Below are positions 36,290 through 45,278 of a stretch of 64,000 nt of DNA, one piece after another; within the stretch, counting starts at the first letter, position 1, and each line of letters begins with the position of its first letter. A program made the translations under genes and the position numbers. Below the pieces are notes generated by a model, which did no database searches, had not been told where the DNA came from, and saw only the letters and a list, made by a program, of their open reading frames with translations. The DNA is from PALSA-612 sp963755155 (lineage in GTDB: Bacteria > Actinomycetota > Thermoleophilia > Gaiellales > Gaiellaceae): the NCBI GenBank assembly GCA_963755155.1, contig CAVWIV010000015.1, positions 62,001 to 126,000 on the forward strand, given 5' to 3'.

Positions 36290-37290
36290 GCCGAAACGGC
36301 GCGCTCGAGCTCGACTCCCGGCTGCGGGGCGATCTCGAGGCACTGCCGCTGGAACCCGTCCGCCGCCTCCCGCCAGCCGATCTCGCGTGCGGTCGCGACG
36401 TAGCTCGGCGTGAAGACGATGCGGTGCATGACGACGGGGAGGAAGAGCCGCTCGATGTCGACCGGTGTCACGAACTCGCGGCCCGAGAGCAGCGCCCACG
36501 CGCGCGCCGAGCGCTCGAGCGCGAGCGAGCCGCGGACGGAGGCGCCGATCGCCACGCCGTCGGCCTCCCGCGTCGCCCGCACGAGCCGGATCGCCCAGCG
36601 CCGCAGCAAGGGGTCGATGTACACGCTGTGCGTCGCCTCGCGCAGCACGTTCACCTCGTCGAGCGAGAGCACCGGCTCGAGGTCGCTCAGCGGATGACGC
36701 TCAACCTGCTCCTCGACGATGCGGAGCTCCTCCTCCTCGCCCGGGTAGCCGAGCGCCGTGCGGAGCAGGAAGCGGTCGAGCTGCGCCTCGGGGAGCGGGA
36801 ACGTCCCCTCCTGCTCGATCGGGTTCTCGGTGGCGAGCACGAGGAACGGCTTCGGCAGCTCGCGTGTGACACCGTCGATCGTCGCCTGGTACTCGGCCAT
36901 CGCCTCGAGCAACGCCGACTGCGTCTTCGGCATCGCGCGGTTGATCTCGTCGACGAGCAGGACGTTCGCGAACACGGGGCCGGGCCGGAACTCGAAGTCG
37001 CGGTCGCGCTGGTTGAAGACGGAGAGCCCGGTGACGTCGGTCGGCTGGAGGTCGGGCGTGCACTGGATGCGCGCGAACGACGCGCCGTCGACGGAACCGG
37101 CGATTGCGCGCGCGAGCACGGTCTTCGCGGTGCCCGGCACGTCCTCGAGCAGCACGTGGCCGTCGCAGACGAGCGCCGCCAGCACGAGCCGCACCTCTTC
37201 GGTCTTGCCGTGGACGACCGTCTCGATGTTCGCGATCAGCCGCCCGGCAATCTCCGCCGCCTGCCCGAGGTTCCCTCCTGCTTCCGTCAC
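36286..37290 (-). CDS. MoxR-family AAA+ ATPase
   Basis: The GTG at 37290 follows GAGGAGG and starts VTEAGGNLGQAAEIAGRLI; the longer frame upstream is not needed. Walker A is LEDVPGTAKTVLARA, Walker B LLVDEINRAMPKTQSALLEA, sensor 1 LVLATENPIEQEGTFPLPEA, and the C-terminal lid SVRGSLALERSARAWALLSG. 334 residues, intact. MoxR ATPases act as chaperones that work with DUF58/VWA proteins, here encoded directly downstream. Confidence 0.92.
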   Translation of the reverse strand: MTEAGGNLGQAAEIAGRLIANIETVVHGKTEEVRLVLAALVCDGHVLLEDVPGTAKTVLARAIAGSVDGASFARIQCTPDLQPTDVTGLSVFNQRDRDFEFRPGPVFANVLLVDEINRAMPKTQSALLEAMAEYQATIDGVTRELPKPFLVLATENPIEQEGTFPLPEAQLDRFLLRTALGYPGEEEELRIVEEQVERHPLSDLEPVLSLDEVNVLREATHSVYIDPLLRRWAIRLVRATREADGVAIGASVRGSLALERSARAWALLSGREFVTPVDIERLFLPVVMHRIVFTPSYVATAREIGWREAADGFQRQCLEIAPQPGVELERAVSA

Positions 37291-37300
37291 TTCGCCTCCT

Positions 37301-37937
37301 CTACGTTCGTATGAGCTTGCTGTATCCGGCCAGGTAGCACGCACCCGCCTGCGAGCGCGGCAGCACGGCGCGGATGGTCGTGCCCTTCGGCACCTTGAAG
37401 CGCAGCTTCTTCTTCTCCGCGTACTGGACGTACCCGGGCATCGCCTTGAGGACGACGGTCTGGAGCTTCTTCCAGCCCGTGCCCGTGAAGCGCTCGATCG
37501 TCACCTTCTTGCCGTCCGCGCTTTCAACATCGTTGGTCAACGAGACGCGGAAGCCGTCTTCCTCCTTCGTGAGCCTGACGTTCGCGCGCGGAGTGACGAC
37601 AACGGTGGGGCTCGCGGCCTCTTTCCACTCTGCGCGCAGGGTGGTCTTCGTACGGATGGGGACCGAAGCCTCGTAGCGGCCGCCCGCGAGAGTCGTCGCG
37701 CCACTGAGGCCGCGGAAGAAGCGCGCCGGGGATGCCGCACTCCTTGCCCTTCACGACGACGTACTCGCCCTCTGCGCCGCTCGAGATCTCGCCCAGCACG
37801 CCGACGCTGAACTCGTCGGAGCGAAGGACGGTCGCGCGCGGCTGCAGCGTGACGCTGTCGGCGAGAACGGCGGCGGCGGCGAGGCCGGCCAGCCAGGCGG
37901 CGACGAGCGAGCAGGACGCGAAGACGGCCCCGCTCAT
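37301..37937 (-). CDS. Secreted Ig-like paralogue C (one frameshift)
   Basis: The start MSGAVFASCSLVAAWLAGLA is a signal peptide. An Ig-like domain (TLQPRATVLRSDEFSVGVLG, VVVKGKECGIPGA) follows, with a one-base shift at about 37725, then KVTIERFTGTGWKKLQTVVL and the family ending KGTTIRAVLPRSQAGACYLA / GYSKLIRT. It is about 211 residues. The ATG overlaps the previous paralogue's stop (ATGA), and the stop is 11 bases before the MoxR start. Confidence 0.75.
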
Positions 37938-38573
37938 CGCCGCAGGAGGTTGCTGTAGCCGGCGAGGTAACACGGCCTCGTCTGCGAGAGCGGAAGCACG
38001 GCTCGTAGCGTCGTCCCCTTGGGCACCTCGACGCGGACCTTCTCGCTGCCGGTCCAGACCCAGCCGACGCCGGGCGGGGCGCCCGTCTCAGTCAGCTGGA
38101 CTTGCGAATCTCGCGCCAGACGCGCTTCTCGGGTCGAAACGCTGCAGAGCGGACACGCGTTTGCGCCAGAACCCTCGCTGGGAGTTGACATTGACGAAGA
38201 ACATGCCGGGCGGCCTCTGGCCGAGGGAAACGGTGGGCCGCGTCTGCACCTTGACCTCGGCGCTCGTGGCGCCCGCGCCCTTCGCCCGTATGAGCTGCGT
38301 GATCAGCGGCACGTATTCGAGGTACCACGTGCCTCCCTGGTCGCTGCGCGTGGCGGACAGCTCCCGCCACGTCGTCTCGTCGCAGTACTTCCCCTCGATC
38401 GTGACGTCGACGTCCGCACGTCCGCTGCCGACCGAGCCCGTCACCATGACCCGGTCCCCGGCGCCAGCGATCGTCGGGCGGGCGCTGATCGAGATGGTCT
38501 CGGCCGCCGTGCCGCCGAGCCCCAGGCCCAGGCAGGCGGCCACAGCAGCAACGGTGTAGAGCCCGCGCCTCAC
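37934..38573 (-). CDS. Secreted Ig-like paralogue D (one frameshift)
   Basis: A GTG starts a signal peptide (VRRGLYTVAAVAACLGLGLG). The Ig-like domain reads ISISARPTIAGAGDRVMVTG and VTIEGKYCDETTWRELSATR. A second domain has TVSLGQRPPGMFFVNVNSQR and RKRVSALQRFD, with a shift at about 38150, and the ending KGTTLRAVLPLSQTRPCYLA / GYSNLLRR. About 212 residues. Confidence 0.75.
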
Positions 38574-38586
38574 GAGTGGTTAGACG

Positions 38587-39864
38587 TCACTTCGTGACGA
38601 GGAGGTTGCTGTAGCCGCCGATGTGGCAGGGCTTGGCCTGGGCGAGCGGCAGGACGGCCCTGATCGTCGTGCCCTTGGCGACGTCGACAGCGAACTCGTC
38701 CGTCGACGACCAGACGTAGGCCGAGCCCGGAGCGGCGTCCGTGTTCACGAGCCGGAGCTTCTTGACGAGCAGCCACTTTCTCTGTCCACGGTCGAAGCGC
38801 TGGATGAGCACCTGCTTCCGCCAGAACTGGAACCGCTCGACGACGTTGACGGCGAACCGCCGGGGCGGCGCCGGCGCGAGGCGGACGTCCACCCGCTTCT
38901 GCACCTGCACCTCGTTCGAGACGTCGCCGCCGGACACGCGCGCGGAAGGCGCCGTTGGCGAGGACGCCGGTCTCGAGCGACCAGCCACCACCCTCGTGCG
39001 TCGTCACCTCGGCGAAATCTCCGGAACTGGAGCGGGCAACAGGCCGCACTGCTTGAACTGCAGCGTCACCTTCTCGTCCTTCTTCCCGCTCGTCACCGAG
39101 CCGGAGACCGACGAGCGGGTCCTGGCGGCCGTAGATCGTCGGCCGGACGGTGATCGTGATGCGGCCGGCGCGACGACGAGCCGCGCGATCTGCTCCTCCG
39201 CCTTCTCGAACATCGCGTCCGTGGGCTCGCTGGCGAAGGTGACGCTCGCGTCGACGTTGTAGCCGCTGACGGCCGCGCGGAGCACGTACTCGAGGGTCGG
39301 CTGTCCCGGCACCGTCACCGGCCTCGCGTCCGCCAGGGTCAAGGGCAGGCTGCGCACCGGAAATGCGGCGTCTCGGGCCGGCTCTCCACGCGCCTTCAGC
39401 GTCGCGTCGATGACGGTTGCCCACGGCGGCCATGCGTGAAGCGCCAGTGGCTGGCCGGGACCGGGATCGCTCAGGCGACATCGGGACGTTGGCAGCCACC
39501 ACGCGCGTCGACTCGGCGGAGCCGGGGAGCCCGACCTGGACCACCGTCCAGCCCGTCGCGGGAAGGAAGCCGAAGCCTTCGACGACCGTCCGCGCGCTGC
39601 TTGTCGGAGTGAGCCAGGAGGCGACGCCGAAGGCGAGGCCGGTGGCAACGAGGATCGTCGCCGCACCGCCGCAGCCCAGCGTAGGCGGAGGGGGCGCCAC
39701 GGCCGCGATCGCGGTGCCGGGCGTTGTCCGGGAGTCCGGCCTTCGCCGGCCGCCAGCCGGGCTGCTCTGCGCAACTCGGCCTCGGTCGGATCAGCGGCCT
39801 CCTCGTCGAGACGCGCGAGCAGGGCGCGAATGACCTGCTCCTGGTCTTGCCGATGTCGTCTCAT
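38587..39864 (-). CDS. Transmembrane sigma-factor partner fused to the Ig-like GYSxL ectodomain (frameshifted)
   Basis: The ATG overlaps the sigma stop (ATGA). A cytoplasmic segment (DQEQVIRALLARLDEEAADP, TEAELRRAARLA) precedes one membrane helix (LRWAAAVATILVATGLAFGV). A sensor-type region follows (TVVEGFGFLPATGWTVVQVG, STRVVAANVPM, AVSGYNVDASVTFASEPTDA), and then the same Ig-like pair as the secreted paralogues: ITITVRPTIYGRQDPLV, KVTLQFKQCGLLPA, VVERFQFWRKQVLIQRFD and KGTTIRAVLPLAQAKPCHIG / GYSNLLVTK. Shifts lie near 39695, 39450, 39175 and 39020. It is placed as an anti-sigma or co-sensor; no zinc-binding anti-sigma motif is seen. About 425 residues. Confidence 0.7.
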
Positions 39865-40398
39865 CGCAGCTCCTCGAGCAGCGCGCGCCGCGCCCGCGAG
39901 CACCGCGACTTGATCGTCCCCACGCGTACGCCGAGCGCCGACGGCTGCCTCCTCCTCGCTCAGCCCGAGCAGGTAGCGGAGCAGCAGCGCCTCACGCTGC
40001 TGGGCGGGAAGGGCGGACAGCGCCTCTCTCGTCTCGAGCAGCAGGTCGTCTTCGTGCGAAACCCTCGCCTCCGTTTCGAGATCGCGGCTGCGGCGGCGGT
40101 GGACATCGGCGGCCTTGTGCGAGGCGATGCCGACGAGCCAGGGCCAGAAGCGGTCCGCGCGACGCAGGCCCGGCAGGCCGCGCCAGGCTGCGGTCAGCGA
40201 CTCCTGCAAGGCATCGTGCGCGTCGCTCTCGTGCCGCAGCTCGACGCGCAGGTAGCGGTGCAGCCGCGCGCCGTGGCGCACGACGAGCGCCTCGAAGGCA
40301 GCGGCGCTACCCAGCTGAGCGCGCCGCACGAGCTCGGCGTCGTCTACCGCGGCAAGCGGTTCGGCGCGACGCGCTCGCGCAGGTTGCGGATTCGCCAT
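39861..40398 (-). CDS. ECF-type RNA polymerase sigma factor (one frameshift)
   Basis: Region 2 is clear (ELVRRAQLGSAAAFEALVVR, HDALQESLTAAWRGLPGLRR, RFWPWLVGIASHKAADVHRR) and region 4 reads TREALSALPAQQREALLLRY, LGLSEEEAAV and, after removing one extra G at about 39942, LGVRVGTIKSRCSRARRALL. About 178 residues, normal for ECF. The ATGA overlap with the membrane-partner gene is the standard sigma/anti-sigma layout. It probably drives its own operon. Confidence 0.88.
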
Positions 40399-40434
40399 TC
40401 ACTGAATAGTCGCGGACCGGGCCGCGAAGGTTCC

Positions 40435-41590
40435 CTAGGCGCTGAACGACGAGCGCGATGCGCTCCGACGAGCGCTGGCCGAGCGCGTCCGTCGCGGTGA
40501 CGCGGAAGCGGAACGTGCCGGCTGCCTTCGGCTTGCCGCTGATGACGCCGGTCTTCGCGTTCAGCTTCAGGCCCGCGGGGAGCTTGCCGCCGGCGAGCTG
40601 GAAACGAACGCGGAGCCTGCCCGCCGACCGTGCGCAGCGTCGCGGAGTACGACTCGTCGACGCTTGCCGCGCGCAGCTTCGTCGTCACGAGGTCGAGCGC
40701 CCTGACGATCGTGATCGCACCACCTGCCGTCGCGGCCTGGCCGCTGGCGTCGCTGACGCGAAGCGCGAACGTGAACGTCCCGTACGACGTCGGGCGGCCC
40801 GGATCGCTCCCGTCGCGGGATCGAGTGTCACGACCGGACGGGAAAGCGCGGTGTCCACGACCGACCATGTGAACGGTGCGACGCCACCGGACGCCGTCGC
40901 GGGCGTCGCGTTGTAAGCCTTCCCTTCGATGCCGCTCGGGATGCTCGCCGCGCCGTCGCCGACAGCTGCGCGCCGACCGTGAGCGTGTACTGCCTTGTGA
41001 CGGCGCGGCTCGGCATGAAGCCGTCTGTGTCGTCAACGCGGAGGGTGAACGTGTACGTGCCGGGCGTCGTCGGCGTGCCCGAGATCGTCGTGTCCGCAGG
41101 CGCGCCGTTGGCCGCTATCGCGAGACCAGGCGGGAGCGCACCGGCGCTGACCTTCCAGGCCATGCCCCTGCCCTCGTTGCCGACGACCGAGACCGGTGCC
41201 GCGTAGGGCTCGCCCACGACGCCACCCCTGAGCGACGCGGTGGTGATGTTCAGCCGGTCGCGGATCGTGACCGACGTGCCCCACTGCGTGATTCACTTGC
41301 CGTTGCAATACTGGCACGCCTCGACGGTGAACTCGAATGTGCCCGGCGCCTGTGGGCGTGCCCTGCATCGTCCCGTCGGACTCGATCTTCAGACCAGGCG
41401 GCAGCTCACCGGAGTCGAGCCAAAATGCGTACGGCGGGGCGCCCTTCTTCGGGATGAAGACGTACTTGTACGGCATGCCGACGACGCCAGGCGTCGGCGG
41501 GTTCTCGAGGTCGATGCCGAACGCGCTCGCGCCCCCGGCCAGGAGCACCGAGGCGGAGGCGACGACAGCGACGATTGCGGGCAGGCGCAT
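40435..41590 (-). CDS. Secreted protein with tandem PIG-type Ig domains (frameshifted)
   Basis: Signal peptide MRLPAIVAVVASASVLLAGG is followed by He_PIG-like repeats with the SGTP / GTYTFTLRV signature: LPPGLKIESDGTMQGTPTGA, LPPGLAIAANGAPADTTISG, TPGTYTFTLRVDDTDGFMPS and LPAGLKLNAKTGVISGKPKA. Breaks at about 41345, 40960, 40800 and 40620 shift the frame. The stop depends on the last shift: TAG at 40435 is my choice, otherwise the frame overlaps the sigma gene. Such proteins are surface or cell-wall adhesin-like. Confidence 0.65.
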
Positions 41591-41616
41591 GGCGGCGCGC
41601 AGGGTAGCAGCCGAGC

Positions 41617-42285
41617 TCAGGTACGGATGAGCTTGCTGTAGCCGCCGAGGTAACACGGCTTGGCGGCTGCCAGCGGTAGCACGGCGCGCAGCGTCGTTCC
41701 CTTCGGGACATCAGGATGGAACGACTCGGTGCTGGCGGTGAGACCCGAGCCGCCGTAGTACCGGGAGCCCTCTGTCTTCGTCAGGAGCATCGAGCGCACG
41801 AGTGTCCATCTGGCGAGACGCCTGTTGAAGCGCTCGACCCTCACTCGTCGGTGCCAGAACGACTGATTCCCGTAGACGCGAACGTAGAAGCCGCGACCGC
41901 GTGGCAGCCGGGTGAGGTCGACGAAGGCCCGCACCTTGAACGCAACCTCACGACTCACCTCGTCGCCCCAGCGGGCGCGGAAGGAGCCGGACGTATCGGT
42001 CCGGGTGCCGACGAAGAGAAGCTCCTGAAGCGACCACGCCCCGCCTTCGGTCGTCTCCGTCGTCATGAAGGCGCGGTACTGCTCGGGGTAAAGCCCGCAC
42101 TGCTTGAACTCGACCGTGACCACCTCGCCCGCCTTCGCGCTCGTGACGGCGCCGAAGATCTCCGGCTTCTCCGAGAAGCGGACGATGGACGGCCGCAGAC
42201 CGATCGTCACCAGGGAGCTGGAGGCACCGGCTGCGCCGGCCACGAGCGCGACGAGCAGCCCGACGAGCGACGTGCGTCGGATCAT
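41617..42285 (-). CDS. Secreted Ig-like paralogue E (intact reference copy)
   Basis: The only unbroken member of the local family, 222 residues. It has a signal peptide (IRRTSLVGLLVALVAGAAGA), a first domain (TIGLRPSIVRFSEKPEIFGA, VVTVEFKQCGLYPEQYRAFM, TSGSFRARWGDEVSREVAFK), a second domain (GRGFYVRVYGNQSFWHRRVR, VERFNRRLARWTLVRSMLL) and the ending KGTTLRAVLPLAAAKPCYLG / GYSKLIRT. Two Cys are positioned for a disulfide between the domains. The ATG overlaps the carbamate kinase stop (ATGA). Function unknown; context says envelope. Confidence 0.8.
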   Translation of the reverse strand: MIRRTSLVGLLVALVAGAAGASSSLVTIGLRPSIVRFSEKPEIFGAVTSAKAGEVVTVEFKQCGLYPEQYRAFMTTETTEGGAWSLQELLFVGTRTDTSGSFRARWGDEVSREVAFKVRAFVDLTRLPRGRGFYVRVYGNQSFWHRRVRVERFNRRLARWTLVRSMLLTKTEGSRYYGGSGLTASTESFHPDVPKGTTLRAVLPLAAAKPCYLGGYSKLIRT

Positions 42286-43215
42286 CCAGGCTGAACGATA
42301 GTGCCTGTCCGGCCTTCGACGATAGCCTCGATGTCGGCGAGCGCGCCGATCGCGGCCATGCCGCCGGTCCGCTCGACGAAGTCGCACGCCGCCTCGACCT
42401 TCGGGCCCATCGAGCCGGCCGGGAAGTCGTGCGCGTGCAGCTCCGCGGGCGTCGTCCGCTCGAGCCGCCGCGCATCCGGGGTACCCCAATCGAGGTACAC
42501 GCCGTCCACGTCCGTCGCCATCACGAATACGTCGGCCTCGACCTCGCGCGCGAGCAGCGCGCTCGCGCGATCCTTGTCGACGATCACCTCGGCGCCGACG
42601 AGCGTCCGCGTGCCGTTCGCCTCGTACATCGTCGGGATGCCGCCGCCGCCGGCGCAGATGACGATCGTGCCCTTCTCGAGCAGCCACTTGATCGGCCGGT
42701 GCTCGAAGATCCGCGTCGGAGCGGGGGAGGGGACGACGCGGCGCCAGCGGTCGCCGTCCGGCTTGAACGCCCAGCCGTACCGCTTGCCGAGCTCGCGGGC
42801 CTGGGGCTCGTCGTAGCCCGGGGCCGATGAACTTCGTCGGGTTGTCGAACGCGGGGTCGTCGGGGTCGACCTCGACCATCGTCAGGACCGTCGCGAACGG
42901 CACCTCGAACGGCAGAAGGTTGCCGAGCTCCTGCTCGATGAGGTAGCCGATCATCCCCTCGGTCTCGGCGGCGAGGATGTCGAGCGGATAGGGCTCGACC
43001 TCCGAGGAGTACGCGGCGCCCTGGAGCGCGAGCAGTCCGACCTGAGGGCCGTTGCCGTGCGAGAGCACGAGGCGGTGGCGCTTCGCGACCGGCGCCAGCG
43101 CCTCGGCGGCGACGCGGACGTTCGCGCGCTGGGCGGCGGCGGTCATCGGCTCGCCGCGCCTGAGCAGCGCGTTGCCGCCCAGGGCCACGAGCACGAGGCG
43201 GGACTCGTCCGTCAC
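42282..43215 (-). CDS. arcC: Carbamate kinase (one frameshift)
   Basis: A GTG starts VTDESRLVLVALGGNALLRR. The amino-acid-kinase motifs are LVLSHGNGPQVGLLALQGAA, EVPFATVLTMVEVDPDDPAF, GTIVICAGGGGIPTMYE, VIVDKDRASALLAREVEADV and FPAGSMGPKVEAACDFV. One shift near 42825 separates the two halves. About 310 residues, standard. It makes ATP and carbamate from carbamoyl phosphate and ADP, usually with arginine deiminase or purine fermentation genes, none of which is here. It overlaps paralogue E, so it seems to be the first gene of this operon, a surprising partner. Confidence 0.9.
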
Positions 43216-43259
43216 CGGGCCACGTTCTCCGACCCGCGACGCGTTCCTACAATTCGGGC

Positions 43260-43532
43260 ATGGCGGACGACATCGACACACGGCTCGCGGACTGGGAATC
43301 GCGGCTCGACCGCCTGGAGGGAGAACCTGGCCCAGCGCCGGCTGACGGCGGGTACTTGCTCTTCGTGCCGGCGCCGACGGGCTATCGCCTCGTCGAGCGG
43401 ACCGGATCCGCACCGGCGCCAGGCGACGTGCTCGAGGTCGACGAGGGGGAAGGCCGCTACGTCGTCTCGCGCGTGATCCGCTCGCCGTTGCCCGGCGATA
43501 CGCGGCCCTGCGTGTACCTCGCGTCTATTTGA
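43260..43532 (+). CDS. Small conserved-looking cytoplasmic protein
   Basis: The 90-residue protein has an N-terminal coiled helix (DDIDTRLADWESRLDRLEG), a proline linker, and a β-rich domain (GGYLLFVPAPTGYRLVERTG, GDVLEVDEGEGRYVVSRVIR, DTRPCVYLA). I recall similar short proteins across actinobacteria without function. Its end overlaps the convergent CAP gene by eight bases. Confidence 0.65.
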   Translation: MADDIDTRLADWESRLDRLEGEPGPAPADGGYLLFVPAPTGYRLVERTGSAPAPGDVLEVDEGEGRYVVSRVIRSPLPGDTRPCVYLASI

Positions 43533-44064
43533 CGCGGACGCCGAAGTCGGCGGTCACGATCGTGACCTCGAGCCCGTCGTAGACGCGCGGCGCCGATGCC
43601 GTGTGCACGGCGGACAGGCCGATCTCGCGCCAGGCCGGCGTGAGGAGGACACGACGGTGGCCCGGGCTCTCGAGCCACATCTCGACCGCTCGTTTCGCGT
43701 CGATGTCCGGCGATGCCCAGAGGAGGTTCTCGCCGGCGCGCCACGACCGGAAGCCTGACGACCCGTAGTGGCGTCTCACGCGCTCGCCGAACGACGCGCC
43801 GTTCTTTGACTCGTGGGCAAAGAACCCGGCGCGGGCCATGCTGCGCGAGTGCTTCCTCGCTGCCGCCGCGAGTGAGGGTGCGACGACGAGGCGCGGCAGC
43901 CCATGGCGCGCCCTCAGCGTGTTGATCTCAGCCACGATCCCGCGCCCGAGCGCCGCGCGGCTGGCGATCTCGCGGGCGCCGCTTCCGTCCGTCGTCGCGC
44001 CGGCAGGGGCTGTGGCGGCGACGATCGTGCCGAGAGCAGTTGCGAGTGCAAGGCGAGCCCTCAC
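43525..44064 (-). CDS. Secreted CAP/SCP-domain protein
   Basis: A GTG starts a signal peptide (VRARLALATALGTIVAATAP). The CAP domain follows: INTLRARHGLPRLVVAPSLA, AAARKHSRSMARAGFFAHES, WRAGENLLWASPDIDAKRAV, WLESPGHRRVLLTPAWREIG. The His/Glu set of bacterial CAP proteins (HS, AGEN, GHR) is present. 179 residues, intact. Role in Gram-positives is unclear. Confidence 0.88.
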   Translation of the reverse strand: MRARLALATALGTIVAATAPAGATTDGSGAREIASRAALGRGIVAEINTLRARHGLPRLVVAPSLAAAARKHSRSMARAGFFAHESKNGASFGERVRRHYGSSGFRSWRAGENLLWASPDIDAKRAVEMWLESPGHRRVLLTPAWREIGLSAVHTASAPRVYDGLEVTIVTADFGVRVK

Positions 44065-44126
44065 AAGAGCTCCATCGGCTGCCGCGCGGCATTCCTGAAG
44101 CTCTAACGGGCCGGTAGATTCAGCAT

Positions 44127-45278
44127 GTGCCTCGCTCCGTCATCGTCTCAGCGATCCGCACGCCGTTCGGGAAGCTCGGCGGCGGCCTCGCGTCCAAGCA
44201 GGCGACCGAGCTGGGCTCAATTGCCATCCGCAGCGCGCTCGAGCGCGTGGACGTCGAGGACGGCGACGTCGAGTACATCATCATGGGCCAGGTCTTGCAG
44301 GGCGGCGCCGGCCAGGCGCCCGCGCGGCAGGCCGCGATCGGCGCCGGATTACCGATCGACGTGCCCGCGGACACGGTCAACAAGGTGTGCGCGTCGAGCA
44401 TCCGCGCGGTGGAGATCGCGGATGCGATGATCCGCGCCGGCGACCACGACGTGATCGTGGCCGGGGGCATGGAGTCGATGTCGAACGCGCCGTACGCCGT
44501 TCCGAAAGCCCGCTTCGGCTACAAGCTCGGCGACGGCAAGCTCGTCGACCTCATGGTGCACGACGGCCTCGTCTCGAGCTTCGACGGCAAGCACATGGTC
44601 GAGCAGGCGTCGTTCGTCTCGAGAGAGCTCGGCATCAGCCGCGAGGATCAGGACGAGTGGGCTCTCCGCTCACACCAGCGTGCAGCGGCGGCGATCGACG
44701 AGGGGCGCTTCCGCGAGGAGATCGTCGCCGTGGACACGTTCGACACGGATGAGGCGCCGCGCCGCGATACGTCGCTCGAGAAGCTCTCGAAGCTGCCGCC
44801 GGTGTTCGACAAGGAGGGCACGACGACGGCCGGCAATGCACCCGGCGTGAACGACGGCGCGGGAGCGCTCGTGGTCACGAGCGAGGAGTTCGCGCGGGAG
44901 CGCGGCCTCGACGTGCTCGCGACGATCGTCGGCCAGGCGTATGTCGCCGACGAGTTCGCCTACCTCGCCCGCACGCCCGCCGGCGCCGGCAGCAAGGTGC
45001 TCGCAGGGGCACGCAAGAAGATCGGAGACGTGAGTCGCGTCGAGGTGAACGAGGCGTTCTCGTCCGTCGCGCTCAACTCACTGCGCATGCTCGACGCGGA
45101 TCCCGAGACGGTGAACGTCAACGGCGGCGCGGTCGCGCTCGGCCATCCGATTGGCGCTTCGGGCGCGCGCATCCTCTCCACGCTCATCTACGAGCTGCGC
45201 CGCAACGGCGGCGGGCTCGGTCTCGCCGCCATCTGCTCCGGCGGCGGCCAGGGCGACGCGCTACTGATCGACGTCTAG
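44127..45278 (+). CDS. Acetyl-CoA acetyltransferase (thiolase)
   Basis: From a GTG, VPRSVIVSAIRTPFGKLGGG opens a 383-residue thiolase. The nucleophile lies in VNKVCASSIRAVE (Cys88), the general-base His in GHPIGASGARIL (about 340), and the second Cys in AICSGGGQGDA (about 370). It either condenses two acetyl-CoA or cleaves 3-ketoacyl-CoA. It fits with the dehydrogenase, hydratase and ETF genes at 50-64 kb. The stop shares CTAG with the convergent PaaK-like gene. Confidence 0.93.
   Translation: MPRSVIVSAIRTPFGKLGGGLASKQATELGSIAIRSALERVDVEDGDVEYIIMGQVLQGGAGQAPARQAAIGAGLPIDVPADTVNKVCASSIRAVEIADAMIRAGDHDVIVAGGMESMSNAPYAVPKARFGYKLGDGKLVDLMVHDGLVSSFDGKHMVEQASFVSRELGISREDQDEWALRSHQRAAAAIDEGRFREEIVAVDTFDTDEAPRRDTSLEKLSKLPPVFDKEGTTTAGNAPGVNDGAGALVVTSEEFARERGLDVLATIVGQAYVADEFAYLARTPAGAGSKVLAGARKKIGDVSRVEVNEAFSSVALNSLRMLDADPETVNVNGGAVALGHPIGASGARILSTLIYELRRNGGGLGLAAICSGGGQGDALLIDV

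Noticed and set aside
43525..44064. CAP-domain protein as an Rhs or venom-like toxin
   Set aside because: It is far from the Rhs genes, intact and of the ordinary secreted bacterial CAP type; nothing links it to a toxin system.
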